A stretch of 64,000 bases of DNA from assembly GCA_964017235.1 (NCBI GenBank), contig OZ024931.1, forward strand, positions 122,647,530-122,711,529, given 5' to 3'. A program made the position numbers and the translations under genes. The DNA comes from Sabellastarte sp. h YS-2021. Lineage: Eukaryota > Annelida > Polychaeta > Sabellida > Sabellidae. Below are positions 12,588-25,759 of the stretch, piece by piece. Each line of letters begins with the position of its first letter. The first letter of the stretch is position 1. The notes under the pieces are model-generated. The model was given only the letters and a program-made list of their open reading frames with translations. It did not search any database and was not told where the DNA came from.

Positions 12588-12889
12588 CTGAAAGAAACCA
12601 TTCAAACCAAAATCACATGCATGTGAAACCACTGAATATTTTACCACCTTTATTTAGCCAAAACATGTTTCACTGGCTACAAAAAGCTTGAATGGTGAGT
12701 GTGTCACATTTCGAAGATGATTACTAGCTTGAATGCAAATCTGTCACAAGAAATTCTTGCCATTAATAAGTTACGTGCCGAACCCCGATTAAAACACTGA
12801 TAAATAAAATTCATTGTTTAAGTAGTATACTGAGTCAGCATTGTAATGAATATTAATCCCTGTTTATGCAGTCAACTCCACATTTTTAC

Positions 12890-13310
12890 CTCTACCTAGG
12901 AGGATATGTTTCTGGGTATGTCCGTTGTTTGTTTTTGCTTCTGTCTGTGTCCATGATTACTCCAAAACTAATGAACACACTCTTATGGGTTTTTTTTTAT
13001 GTAGATAGAACCTGACCAAAGGAAAAAAAACGCCTAAATTTTGGGAAATGTCCAGATATACTTTCATACAAAGAAATCCTGAATGTGTACGAAAGTCCCA
13101 TTTTGGAATCAGTGAATTTCCAATGCTTTTTTCTTGGTGTTCAACATCACTCCAAAAATAATCAGTGGATCTTAATGAAATTTTATACTAAGTTCCTGAC
13201 CAAATTAAGAAGTGATCCAATTTTGGGAGAAATCTTGATCATATTCTGAACTCCCATTTTCAATGTATTTTTATGGCCATGGTGCCAAAATAAGAAGATT
13301 AAAATAAAAA
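12890..13310 (+). repeat. Degenerate dispersed repeat
   Basis: The text 'tccgttgtttgtttttgcttctgtctgtgtcc ... attactccaaaactaatgaac' and its weaker echo at 13140-13180 resemble a common invertebrate interspersed repeat with internal duplication. No terminal repeats were identified and the family is not named. Confidence 0.35.
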
Positions 13311-14350
13311 AAGCAGTATTTGGAGGAAATTACAATCTGTGGAAACTCTGCGGCCTTGGCGGAGGTATGTACTCTGGCAGTGCTTTCTATTTTCTGCTGT
13401 AATTTGTCCTGTTATCTGGAAATCCTATTTAAGAAGAAGCATTTTTTGTATATCCATAGAGATTTCATACACTGGGCTTCAACTCTATTGGAACTCTTAC
13501 CGATTTGCAAAGGTGAAATTTGCCACGTAAAATTAGCCACCATATGTGGAATTTGCAACCATATGTCAAATTTGCCAGTGAGAAAATTTAACAGAAAACC
13601 AAAGTATCATCAGATTACAGTGCTCATCACATCGATATGGAGTATATATTTGCTAGGGCGACTTTTACAGACAAAATGTTTATTACCATTATATGTGTGT
13701 TTGCTGGTCATATTGTGGACATTAAGGTTCTCTTTTTACTGACTTCACAAGAACAATAAGCCCTGGACAACAGGAATAATATAAGGCCATAAAACTGTTC
13801 TGCATGTAATGTTATTCTCACAGTACATGTGAAGTACAGATCAGGACTTATAAAACACCCATCATTCTCATAATACTCAGATTTAATACCCAGTATCCTG
13901 TATCCTGTTTTATAATGTTCTAACTGAGGTTCCAATTAATTTTCTAGTCCTTTTTATCTGGACTTTAATCTGTTATCAAGAAATTCTAATTCTAATAGTA
14001 CTTTTATAGCACTTAATCTCTATCTAATGATAGATTCTAAGACGCAGAAAGCCAAAATCAGAGATCGTAATCGTTAAATCAGGGACATTGAGAAAGACCG
14101 AATGAATACACATTTCCATTTTCTTGTAGTTCAGTGAAACTCAACATTACATGGTTAAACTGTGACTTCATACTTCTCTGATTAAAGACATTATTTTATT
14201 TAAAAAGCATTTTAATTTGTCACACATGTTTGCTATCACATTAAGTACACTGTACAACAGTCACCCAAGTACAAAGATTATGTTTGTTTTATTTAGACTC
14301 TTTTGCATGATAAATAAGAAACTGATTAAGGCAAAGGTCTGTTTCCTAGT

Positions 14351-14375
14351 AATAAAGCCTTCAAATTTTTTAAGC

Positions 14376-14401
<26 letters not shown>
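14351..14401 (+). other. AATAAA followed by a 26-A tract (possible retrocopy 3' end)
   Basis: AATAAA at 14351-14356 is followed 19 bases later by 26 consecutive A's (14376-14401). That spacing is what a polyadenylated, reverse-transcribed transcript would leave. The upstream 200 bp has no recognisable coding remnant and no flanking duplication was found, so a chance A-run is possible. Confidence 0.4.
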
Positions 14402-14406
<5 letters not shown>

Positions 14407-16069
14407 CCTAAAGGAGTGAGTCCTAACAGGCCTCTTGAGACCTGAAGAAGATAGCAAAGACTATTAAGCTTCGTTGTTTTATCCTTTTACAGCTTCAACT
14501 TGCAACAACAAACTATGCAGAATGGATCTAATAAAAACCGCTTCCTTCAAATACAATATCATAACAGGAGTAAATGCAACAGCTGTACAATGTTTCTCAA
14601 TAGCAGTTGCTATGTGTATTGTGGCTATGTGTATTAGAGAAATGAAAGAATAAAATAGATATAATTGTGTATTTCTTGGTATATAAGAAAAAGAAATCCA
14701 AAATGACACTTGTAATTAATTGTAACTAAACAAAGATTCACTTTTTTGACAGTTACTATATCATAATTATATAATATTAAATATTTTTATTTAAATATTT
14801 GTTAAAAATGAAACACAATGATATTATTGTAGCATTCATATAACCACAGTCTAGTGTGACTTGACTGAAAAATATGAATATGTATCAAATCTTTTTAACC
14901 TGTTTGAGTACTGACTTCACCACAACACTTATCATACATCTTCCTCACACCCCTACTTCTTCAAATGCAGCTTTCTCCTGGTTTGTTCTTCACGCTGTCA
15001 GGCAAATGTAATTTGTTCTCAGTAACTGCTATTCTGACATGTTAAAAAACCTTTCAATAGACTGCTGGAGTTGATTCTAAGGAGTAGCCATGATTTGATT
15101 TCTGATTGGTTTGTGATGTCCACAGTTTTACACTACCATTCTTCTCACCTTAATTTTCTTTAAGATGTAATTATCGTCTAAGTAGTATTTAAACATGTCT
15201 TAATGTCATAGTCATTGGAAAATGCAATAAATCTGTTTGTAAAACCCTTTATTTACATAGTGTGGTGTAGTTTAGTTCCATGAATGCAATCTGTGATGGA
15301 CTCTCTGTAATTCCTGACCACACCAGGTTTTGTCCCCATATAAGTTATGCCCATATGACTTAAATATAGAATTAAAAAGCACTCCAGTAGATTGCAAGGC
15401 AGCTAAATATGTGGAATATCATCCGGATCTTTCCCAAAATGTTAAGAATTCTTCCTTTGGTCAGGTCATCCATACACACATAAAATATTCCCGAAAGATC
15501 CAATGTTTTTAGAGTAATTTCAACCACAAACCGAAAATTATTGAAAATGTGACTTTTGTATCCAGAGTCTGCTCTGGATCTTTCCCAAAATTTAATCACT
15601 TCTGTTTTCGGACCGGGCCTACCCAGACAAAAAAGCTTCATAAAGATGCGTTCATTTGCTTTTGAGTAATAATAAACCCAACTGGACAAAACGACAGCCA
15701 AACAGACACACTAATGAACACATCTAGAGATTGAGACTTATATAAAACATTCTATAAATCTACATGTTCACTGTGATGTCAGTTGAAGATCTTACCTATT
15801 TAAATGGAATTGGGTCAATATATAAAGAATGGATTTAAATAAAAGAGTTTGTAAACTCTTTGGACACACAGGATGAATAACCTTTGTTTGTATCTCTCAA
15901 GCTTTAGCATCCATTCACAAAAAGTATTTTAAAACATTAAACATGAATACATCATTATAACATTTATACCTGTTTACTTTCTGGGGTTCTCAGCTCAGCC
16001 TATTGTAGTCTCAGATTTGTGTTTATTTTGTACAAATTTCAAGATCTCTGGATGACTCTCCTGGGCTGG
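14402..16069. other. Intronic AT-rich DNA with two weak dispersed repeats
   Basis: 15590-15715 contains 'cttcataaagatgcgttcattt ... tttgagtaat' and resembles 30170-30290 ('tttcatgaagatctgctcatta ... gttttgaagt'), probably the shared tail of a retroposon family. 15976-16060 matches 29440-29530 through a shared CTGGGGTTCTCAGCTC...TTTTGTACAAAT stretch. No exon was seen. Confidence 0.5.
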
Positions 16070-16965
16070 TATTCATGAAGGATCTTAGACTTGGCCAGGT
16101 CTTTGGCTTAAATCCAGTCTTAAAGTTAAGACTTTTGTCTCAGCTAAGTTTTGTATTAAAACTGTATTCACAAGGGGTGACTTAACTAAGTCCAAGATTA
16201 TCAAATAACCACAGTGGTTTTCTGTGTCATGTGACCTTTCTTTTCTAGTCAAACTATACTATTGGTGACATATATCCTTCATTTAATGCATTTTATCTAA
16301 GGAAAAGTGCAGGTTTTGAAATAGAAAACCTTGTTACCACATATAAACTTCCCAAAGACTGCTTTTTTGAGTGAGGTGCTCTGGGCTGGTATTCACGAAG
16401 GGTCTTAGACTTAGCCAGGTCTTAGGCTTAAATCCAGTCTTATAGTTAAGACTTTTGTCTCAGCTAAGTTTTGTCTTAAAATCGTATTCACAAAGGGTGA
16501 CTTAGCTAAGTCCAAGATTATCAAATAACCACAGTGGTTTTCTGTGTCATGTGACCTTTCTTTTCTATTCACACTATACTATTGGTGACATATATCCTTC
16601 ATTTAATGCATTTTATCTAAGGAAAAGTTCTGTTTTGAAATGGAAAACCTTGTTACCACATATAAACTTCCCAAAGACTACTTTAGTGAGGTGGTCTGTG
16701 TAATTAAACTTTATGTACAGCCATTTTAAATTTTGAAGTGGAGAAAAGTTTATGGCGGCCATATTTAAGTCCTCTTTACAAAATTTAAGCCCACTACCAA
16801 CCAGTCTTAAAGTTGAGCCCTTGGCTAAGCTTAAGACCGGTCTTAAATTCTTTGTGAATACCACTAACCCTAAGACAAATGTCTTACCAGTTTTTGGGCA
16901 GAAACTTGAGACAAAAGTCTCAACTTTAGGCCCTGGCTAAGACCGTTCATGAAAACGGGCCCTGG
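16070..16965. mobile_element. Inverted-repeat element with an internal 310-bp tandem duplication
   Basis: The left terminus CCTGGGCTGGTATTCATGAA is inverted at the right terminus, TTCATGAAAACGGGCCCTGG. Homology extends inward through GTCTTAG, GGCCAGG and a GACTTTTGTCTCA stretch. The left 310 bp (16071-16380) is repeated directly at 16381-16690 with few differences. A second right-terminus-like copy (CTTTGTGAATACCA) lies near 16850-16865, so one element may have inserted in or recombined with another. No transposase frame; the family is not assigned. Confidence 0.75.
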
Positions 16966-16974
16966 AGTGTAAAG

Positions 16975-17600
16975 TGTAAATTTTATTATCCACTGTAAAC
17001 CGTATTTGACCCCCATACCATGAATAAATAGTGTCAGTAACTTCTGGTTTTTACCAATATCTCAGAAACTGTGTAACCTACAAATATGTATTATATATCA
17101 TTAGAAAGGTTGTTTTATAACGCTTCTGCTCCTTTTTGTTGCATAAAAATACATGCAGAAATAGCTGGAACATTGCAAGTTAAAGATTGACGTTTTATGT
17201 TTACTGGTGCCCCTGTACATATGAGATCCTTTTTCACATTCTTGCTTTAAATGTGGATTTATTTAGGTCATAAAACATACAAAATGGTGGATAATAAAAG
17301 TAAAACGTCCCTCATTTTGTTGCATAAAAATCCATGCAGAAAGTTAAAACGTCAAATTTTATATTCATTTTGCACTTTAGTATGTGACAGTCTTTTTTGC
17401 ATTTTGTCTTTATATAGCTTAATTTTAATTTTAAAAATGGTGATTAATAAAAGTAAAACATCCCTCATTAGACATACAGAAAAAATATATTACTCATTGG
17501 CAAGTTTTCCTATTAACTATTTGCTCAAAATCAGTTGGGATTTACAGTGGATCATTTTTAAAACTAGACCAAGGACGCATCTGTGGCCAGATGCAAGATG
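16975..17600 (+). repeat. Dispersed repeat, direct copy
   Basis: 16975-17250 is the same family as 7488-7800 (inverted) and 27740-27990 (direct). The phrase AAATGGTG.ATAA.AAAGTAAAAC recurs at about 17281, 17436 and 27998. 17462-17490 carries the ATACAGAAAAAATATAT start of the hairpin repeat seen in full at 28038-28145. Confidence 0.6.
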
Positions 17601-18265
17601 TATCCACCGGCAAAGGCAAAAGTAGCTATTACTCAGCTATGCCATGAGCTAGAGGTCTGAAATTTTACTATGTTATAGGTGACCCAAAAGTAGGTGAATA
17701 ACATATTTTAACAAAATGCTCTAAATGCAATACTTTTCAAGTTATAAATGATTTAGTGTTGAGTAAGAAGCTCAAAGTAGCTATTACTCAGCTATGCAAT
17801 GAGCCACAGGTCTGGAATTTTACTATGTTATAGCTGCCTCAAAATAGGTGAACAACATTTTGAAACTAAATAATCTAAATGCAACAGTTTTCAAGTTATA
17901 AGTGATTTACTCAACAGTGATAACCTAAAAGTAGCTATTACTCAGCTATGCCGTGAGCTACAGGTCTGAAATTTTATTATGTAACAGCTGACCCAAAAGT
18001 AGATGAATAACATATTTGCACAAAATTCTGTAAGTGCAATAGTTTTCAAGTTACAAGTGATTTTACTCATGATGGAAGTAAGTGAAAAATCCAAAAGTCG
18101 CTATTACTCACTTAGCTATTTAGATAGACACCCAAGTTACTCACCATGTTGTAGCTATGAAAAAAGTAGCTGAATAACATATTTTAACAAAGTGCTCTAA
18201 ATGCAATACTTTTCAAGTTATAATTGATTTAGTGCATGATTTCATTTATTTTAATGCATTAAAAA
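17601..18265. repeat. Diverged 145-166-bp satellite subfamily
   Basis: The phrase AGTAGCTATTACTCA begins units at about 17631, 17776, 17930 and 18096. Each unit follows the order of the 133-bp monomer: GGTCTGAAA, then CCCAAAAGTAG.TGAATAA, then GCAATA.TTTTCAAG. It is therefore an older or separately homogenised relative. Two such units also lie inside every 1824-bp unit (first copy 18925-19420). No coding content. Confidence 0.85.
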
Positions 18266-18852
18266 TTATTTTAAAAATTCATAAAAAAACTTTAGCATGT
18301 GAAAGCTCTCCAAAATGTAGGTGAATGAGTTATTTGAGAAATACAGGCTATCTCCAATACTTTCAGTGATAATAGGCATTTACTAATTTTGAGTAGGTGA
18401 ATAATTAGCTACGGGTCTGAAACTTCACCAAGTGAAAGCTCTCCCAAAAGTAGGTGAATGAGTTATTTGAGAAAAATTGGCTATCTGCAATACTTTTAGA
18501 CATAATTCGCATTTACTCATTTTGAGTAGGTGAGTAATTAGCTACGGGTCTGGAACTTCACCATGTGAAAGCTCTCCCAAAAGTAGATGAATGAGTTATG
18601 CGATAAAAATTGGGTATCCACAATACTTTTAGAGATAATTAGCATTTACTCATTTTGAGTAGGAGAGTAATTAGCTACGGGTCTGAAATTTCATCAAGTG
18701 AAAGCTCTCCCAAAAGTAGGTGAAGGAGTTATTTGAGAAAAATTGGCTATCTGCAATACTTTTATAGATAATTCGCATGTATTCATCTTGAGTAGGTGAG
18801 TAATTAGCTATGGGTCTGAAACTTCACCATGTGAAAGCTCTTCCAAAAGTAG
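18266..18852. repeat. 133-bp satellite monomers upstream of the higher-order array
   Basis: About four to five monomers of the family at 1-1345 precede the higher-order array, including GGTCTGAAACTTCACC and GAGTAGGTGAGTAATTAGCT. They are more diverged from each other than the 1824-bp units are. Confidence 0.9.
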
Positions 18853-19487
18853 ATGAATGAGTTATTTGATAAAAATTGGGTAGCCGCAATACTTTTAGAG
18901 ATAACAAGATGCATCCACCGGCAAAGGCAAAAGTACCTATTACTCAGCTATGCCACGAGCTAGAGGTCTGAAATGTTACTATGTTATAGCTGCCTCAAAA
19001 TAGGTGAACAACATTTTGAAACTAAATAATCTAAATGCAACAGTTTTCAAGTTATAAGTGATTTTCTCAACAGTGAAAACCTAAAAGTAGCTGTTACTCA
19101 GCTATGCCATGAGCTACAGGTCTGAAATTTTATTATGTAACAGCTGACCCAAAAGTAGATGAATAACATATTTGCACAAAATTCTAAATGCAATAGTTTT
19201 CAAGTTACAAGTGATTTTACTCGTGATGGAAGTAAGTGAAAACTCCAAAAGTAGCTATTACTCACTTAGCTATTGAGATAGACACCCAAGTTACTCACCA
19301 TGTTGTAGCTATGGAAAAAGTAGCTGAATAACATATTTAACAAAGTGCTCTAAATACAATACTTTTCAAGTTATAATTGATTTAGTGCATGATTTCATTT
19401 GTTTTAATGCATTAAAAATTATTTTAAAAATTCATAAAAAAACTTTAGCATGTGAAAGCTCTCCAAAATGTAGGTGATTGAGTTATT

Positions 19488-20287
19488 TGTCATAGATTGG
19501 AAATTTGTGTTATTTGTATTGTTTTGATAAATATAGTATGTTTGTAACTTTTATCTAAATTAACACAAAACTTATTGCTTTCTTTAGTCCTTTGAAATTC
19601 TATAGTCTGATGGCATCTCTAAAGAGTTATAATCAAACACATTTATGATTACATCTGTTGCTTAGACTAAGTATATGGTAGAAAGAGAAAATGTATCTTA
19701 GTTTGTTTATGTTTGAAGTATGTAATTGCTTGTATCAATAGTTTTATATCTAAAATTTGAATTATATAATTATAAGGTCAACCTCCATGTCATCTGTCAC
19801 TTACTAGAAGGGCATGTGTATTGTTTCACCATCTGGTTGGAGTATTGTTCTTATACCTGTTGTCTATGTTGTATAAACCATGTGGTTAGAGAATTGTTCT
19901 CACACCTATTTGTATAAGTATATTCTTTATTCGATTGAATTCCTGTGAAACCACATTGTTGAGTTTGAGTATAAATATAGGTACAGACTACAGATACAGT
20001 CAGAGTAAAATTGAGACAGAGTGATTGTAGAGATAAACTAGACATCATAGTAGAGTGATATAAGATATTTATAAATTATTAGAGAACTTTGGTAAATGAG
20101 AAATTGTGAGATCTAACATAGAAGATAAATATTAATATATTAAGAGACATTTCGGTACACTGTTGATTGAGACATTTGTTATTGAATTGTTATAGTTTTA
20201 TTGTTATATTGTGGAAAACATTAACATCTAATAAACATATAAAACTTCTATCACACCTCTTACTACTAAAGAAGTCACTCGGTGACA
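19488..20287 (+). mobile_element. Solo LTR trapped in the satellite, copy 1
   Basis: The 800-bp segment begins TGTCA and ends TGACA, the perfect inverted TG...CA ends of an LTR. It interrupts a 133-bp monomer at GAGT-TATT. The 4-bp TATT is present on both sides (19484-19487 and 20288-20291), a target-site duplication. Inside, a TATAAATA box lies at 19970-19977 and an AATAAA at 20230-20235, in the order expected of a U3-R-U5 unit. No primer-binding site, gag or pol is adjacent, so this is a solo LTR left by LTR-LTR recombination. The direction is inferred from the TATA and AATAAA order. The superfamily (Gypsy or other) cannot be told. The short open frames inside are not credible genes. Confidence 0.85.
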
Positions 20288-21311
20288 TATTTGAGAAATA
20301 CTGGCTATCTGCAATACTTTTAGAGATAATAGGCATTTACTCATTTTGAGTAGGTGAGTAAGTAGCTGTGGATCTGAAAATTCATTAATTGAAAGCTCTC
20401 CAAAATGTATATGAATGAGTTATTTGAGAAAAATTGACTATCTTTAATACTTTTAGAGATAATTCGCATTTACTCATTTCGAGTAGGTGAGTAATTACCT
20501 ACGGGCCTGGAACTTCACCAAGTAAAAGCTTTCCCAAAAGTAGGTGAATGAGTTATTTGAGAAAAATTGGCTATCTGCAATACTTTTAGAGATAATTCGC
20601 ATTTACTCATTTTGAGTAGGTGAGTACTTAGCTATGGGTCTGAAACTTCACCATGTGAAAGCTCTTCCAAAAGTAGATGAATGAGTTATTTGATAAAAAT
20701 TGGGTAGCCGCAATACTTTTAGAGATAACAAGATGCATCCACCGGCAAAGGCAAAAGTACCTATTACTCAGCTATGCCACGAGCTAGAGGTCTGAAATGT
20801 TACTATGTTATAGCTGCCTCAAAATAGGTGAACAACATTTTGAAACTAAATAATCTAAATGCAACAGTTTTCAAGTTATAAGTGATTTTCTCAACAGTGA
20901 AAACCTAAAAGTAGCTGTTACTCAGCTATGCCATGAGCTACAGGTCTGAAATTTTATTATGTAACAGCTGACCCAAAAGTAGATGAATAACATATTTGCA
21001 CAAAATTCTAAATGCAATAGTTTTCAAGTTACAAGTGATTTTACTCGTGATGGAAGTAAGTGAAAACTCCAAAAGTAGCTATTACTCACTTAGCTATTGA
21101 GATAGACACCCAAGTTACTCACCATGTTGTAGCTATGGAAAAAGTAGCTGAATAACATATTTAACAAAGTGCTCTAAATACAATACTTTTCAAGTTATAA
21201 TTGATTTAGTGCATGATTTCATTTGTTTTAATGCATTAAAAATTATTTTAAAAATTCATAAAAAAACTTTAGCATGTGAAAGCTCTCCAAAATGTAGGTG
21301 ATTGAGTTATT

Positions 21312-22111
21312 TGTCATAGATTGGAAATTTGTGTTATTTGTATTGTTTTGATAAATATAGTATGTTTGTAACTTTTATCTAAATTAACACAAAACTTATT
21401 GCTTTCTTTAGTCCTTTGAAATTCTATAGTCTGATGGCATCTCTAAAGAGTTATAATCAAACACATTTATGATTACATCTGTTGCTTAGACTAAGTATAT
21501 GGTAGAAAGAGAAAATGTATCTTAGTTTGTTTATGTTTGAAGTATGTAATTGCTTGTATCAATAGTTTTATATCTAAAATTTGAATTATATAATTATAAG
21601 GTCAACCTCCATGTCATCTGTCACTTACTAGAAGGGCATGTGTATTGTTTCACCATCTGGTTGGAGTATTGTTCTTATACCTGTTGTCTATGTTGTATAA
21701 ACCATGTGGTTAGAGAATTGTTCTCACACCTATTTGTATAAGTATATTCTTTATTCGATTGAATTCCTGTGAAACCACATTGTTGAGTTTGAGTATAAAT
21801 ATAGGTACAGACTACAGATACAGTCAGAGTAAAATTGAGACAGAGTGATTGTAGAGATAAACTAGACATCATAGTAGAGTGATATAAGATATTTATAAAT
21901 TATTAGAGAACTTTGGTAAATGAGAAATTGTGAGATCTAACATAGAAGATAAATATTAATATATTAAGAGACATTTCGGTACACTGTTGATTGAGACATT
22001 TGTTATTGAATTGTTATAGTTTTATTGTTATATTGTGGAAAACATTAACATCTAATAAACATATAAAACTTCTATCACACCTCTTACTACTAAAGAAGTC
22101 ACTCGGTGACA
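21312..22111 (+). mobile_element. Solo LTR trapped in the satellite, copy 2
   Basis: Exact 1824-bp displacement of copy 1, with the same TGTCA and TGACA ends and TATT flanks. It spread by amplification of the host satellite unit, not by a new insertion. Confidence 0.85.
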
Positions 22112-23135
22112 TATTTGAGAAATACTGGCTATCTGCAATACTTTTAGAGATAATAGGCATTTACTCATTTTGAGTAGGTGAGTAAGTAGCTGTGGATCTG
22201 AAAATTCATTAATTGAAAGCTCTCCAAAATGTATATGAATGAGTTATTTGAGAAAAATTGACTATCTTTAATACTTTTAGAGATAATTCGCATTTACTCA
22301 TTTCGAGTAGGTGAGTAATTACCTACGGGCCTGGAACTTCACCAAGTAAAAGCTTTCCCAAAAGTAGGTGAATGAGTTATTTGAGAAAAATTGGCTATCT
22401 GCAATACTTTTAGAGATAATTCGCATTTACTCATTTTGAGTAGGTGAGTACTTAGCTATGGGTCTGAAACTTCACCATGTGAAAGCTCTTCCAAAAGTAG
22501 ATGAATGAGTTATTTGATAAAAATTGGGTAGCCGCAATACTTTTAGAGATAACAAGATGCATCCACCGGCAAAGGCAAAAGTACCTATTACTCAGCTATG
22601 CCACGAGCTAGAGGTCTGAAATGTTACTATGTTATAGCTGCCTCAAAATAGGTGAACAACATTTTGAAACTAAATAATCTAAATGCAACAGTTTTCAAGT
22701 TATAAGTGATTTTCTCAACAGTGAAAACCTAAAAGTAGCTGTTACTCAGCTATGCCATGAGCTACAGGTCTGAAATTTTATTATGTAACAGCTGACCCAA
22801 AAGTAGATGAATAACATATTTGCACAAAATTCTAAATGCAATAGTTTTCAAGTTACAAGTGATTTTACTCGTGATGGAAGTAAGTGAAAACTCCAAAAGT
22901 AGCTATTACTCACTTAGCTATTGAGATAGACACCCAAGTTACTCACCATGTTGTAGCTATGGAAAAAGTAGCTGAATAACATATTTAACAAAGTGCTCTA
23001 AATACAATACTTTTCAAGTTATAATTGATTTAGTGCATGATTTCATTTGTTTTAATGCATTAAAAATTATTTTAAAAATTCATAAAAAAACTTTAGCATG
23101 TGAAAGCTCTCCAAAATGTAGGTGATTGAGTTATT

Positions 23136-23935
23136 TGTCATAGATTGGAAATTTGTGTTATTTGTATTGTTTTGATAAATATAGTATGTTTGTAACTTTT
23201 ATCTAAATTAACACAAAACTTATTGCTTTCTTTAGTCCTTTGAAATTCTATAGTCTGATGGCATCTCTAAAGAGTTATAATCAAACACATTTATGATTAC
23301 ATCTGTTGCTTAGACTAAGTATATGGTAGAAAGAGAAAATGTATCTTAGTTTGTTTATGTTTGAAGTATGTAATTGCTTGTATCAATAGTTTTATATCTA
23401 AAATTTGAATTATATAATTATAAGGTCAACCTCCATGTCATCTGTCACTTACTAGAAGGGCATGTGTATTGTTTCACCATCTGGTTGGAGTATTGTTCTT
23501 ATACCTGTTGTCTATGTTGTATAAACCATGTGGTTAGAGAATTGTTCTCACACCTATTTGTATAAGTATATTCTTTATTCGATTGAATTCCTGTGAAACC
23601 ACATTGTTGAGTTTGAGTATAAATATAGGTACAGACTACAGATACAGTCAGAGTAAAATTGAGACAGAGTGATTGTAGAGATAAACTAGACATCATAGTA
23701 GAGTGATATAAGATATTTATAAATTATTAGAGAACTTTGGTAAATGAGAAATTGTGAGATCTAACATAGAAGATAAATATTAATATATTAAGAGACATTT
23801 CGGTACACTGTTGATTGAGACATTTGTTATTGAATTGTTATAGTTTTATTGTTATATTGTGGAAAACATTAACATCTAATAAACATATAAAACTTCTATC
23901 ACACCTCTTACTACTAAAGAAGTCACTCGGTGACA
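23136..23935 (+). mobile_element. Solo LTR trapped in the satellite, copy 3
   Basis: Third copy, displaced by 2 x 1824 bp from the first, with the same ends and flanking TATT. Confidence 0.85.
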
Positions 23936-24959
23936 TATTTGAGAAATACTGGCTATCTGCAATACTTTTAGAGATAATAGGCATTTACTCATTTTGAGTA
24001 GGTGAGTAAGTAGCTGTGGATCTGAAAATTCATTAATTGAAAGCTCTCCAAAATGTATATGAATGAGTTATTTGAGAAAAATTGACTATCTTTAATACTT
24101 TTAGAGATAATTCGCATTTACTCATTTCGAGTAGGTGAGTAATTACCTACGGGCCTGGAACTTCACCAAGTAAAAGCTTTCCCAAAAGTAGGTGAATGAG
24201 TTATTTGAGAAAAATTGGCTATCTGCAATACTTTTAGAGATAATTCGCATTTACTCATTTTGAGTAGGTGAGTACTTAGCTATGGGTCTGAAACTTCACC
24301 ATGTGAAAGCTCTTCCAAAAGTAGATGAATGAGTTATTTGATAAAAATTGGGTAGCCGCAATACTTTTAGAGATAACAAGATGCATCCACCGGCAAAGGC
24401 AAAAGTACCTATTACTCAGCTATGCCACGAGCTAGAGGTCTGAAATGTTACTATGTTATAGCTGCCTCAAAATAGGTGAACAACATTTTGAAACTAAATA
24501 ATCTAAATGCAACAGTTTTCAAGTTATAAGTGATTTTCTCAACAGTGAAAACCTAAAAGTAGCTGTTACTCAGCTATGCCATGAGCTACAGGTCTGAAAT
24601 TTTATTATGTAACAGCTGACCCAAAAGTAGATGAATAACATATTTGCACAAAATTCTAAATGCAATAGTTTTCAAGTTACAAGTGATTTTACTCGTGATG
24701 GAAGTAAGTGAAAACTCCAAAAGTAGCTATTACTCACTTAGCTATTGAGATAGACACCCAAGTTACTCACCATGTTGTAGCTATGGAAAAAGTAGCTGAA
24801 TAACATATTTAACAAAGTGCTCTAAATACAATACTTTTCAAGTTATAATTGATTTAGTGCATGATTTCATTTGTTTTAATGCATTAAAAATTATTTTAAA
24901 AATTCATAAAAAAACTTTAGCATGTGAAAGCTCTCCAAAATGTAGGTGATTGAGTTATT

Positions 24960-25759
24960 TGTCATAGATTGGAAATTTGTGTTATTTGTATTGTTTTGAT
25001 AAATATAGTATGTTTGTAACTTTTATCTAAATTAACACAAAACTTATTGCTTTCTTTAGTCCTTTGAAATTCTATAGTCTGATGGCATCTCTAAAGAGTT
25101 ATAATCAAACACATTTATGATTACATCTGTTGCTTAGACTAAGTATATGGTAGAAAGAGAAAATGTATCTTAGTTTGTTTATGTTTGAAGTATGTAATTG
25201 CTTGTATCAATAGTTTTATATCTAAAATTTGAATTATATAATTATAAGGTCAACCTCCATGTCATCTGTCACTTACTAGAAGGGCATGTGTATTGTTTCA
25301 CCATCTGGTTGGAGTATTGTTCTTATACCTGTTGTCTATGTTGTATAAACCATGTGGTTAGAGAATTGTTCTCACACCTATTTGTATAAGTATATTCTTT
25401 ATTCGATTGAATTCCTGTGAAACCACATTGTTGAGTTTGAGTATAAATATAGGTACAGACTACAGATACAGTCAGAGTAAAATTGAGACAGAGTGATTGT
25501 AGAGATAAACTAGACATCATAGTAGAGTGATATAAGATATTTATAAATTATTAGAGAACTTTGGTAAATGAGAAATTGTGAGATCTAACATAGAAGATAA
25601 ATATTAATATATTAAGAGACATTTCGGTACACTGTTGATTGAGACATTTGTTATTGAATTGTTATAGTTTTATTGTTATATTGTGGAAAACATTAACATC
25701 TAATAAACATATAAAACTTCTATCACACCTCTTACTACTAAAGAAGTCACTCGGTGACA
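24960..25759 (+). mobile_element. Solo LTR trapped in the satellite, copy 4
   Basis: Fourth copy, displaced by 3 x 1824 bp. It belongs to the last complete higher-order unit; the satellite beyond 26148 returns to plain monomers without an LTR. Confidence 0.85.

Noticed and set aside
13320..13742. 140-codon plus-strand open frame
   Set aside because: No domain, overlapping alternative frames, AT-rich composition and no clear splice sites; 13510-13575 contains repeated AAATTTGCCA phrases.
15372..15701. 109-codon minus-strand open frame
   Set aside because: No recognisable motif; overlaps a dispersed-repeat segment shared with 30170-30290.
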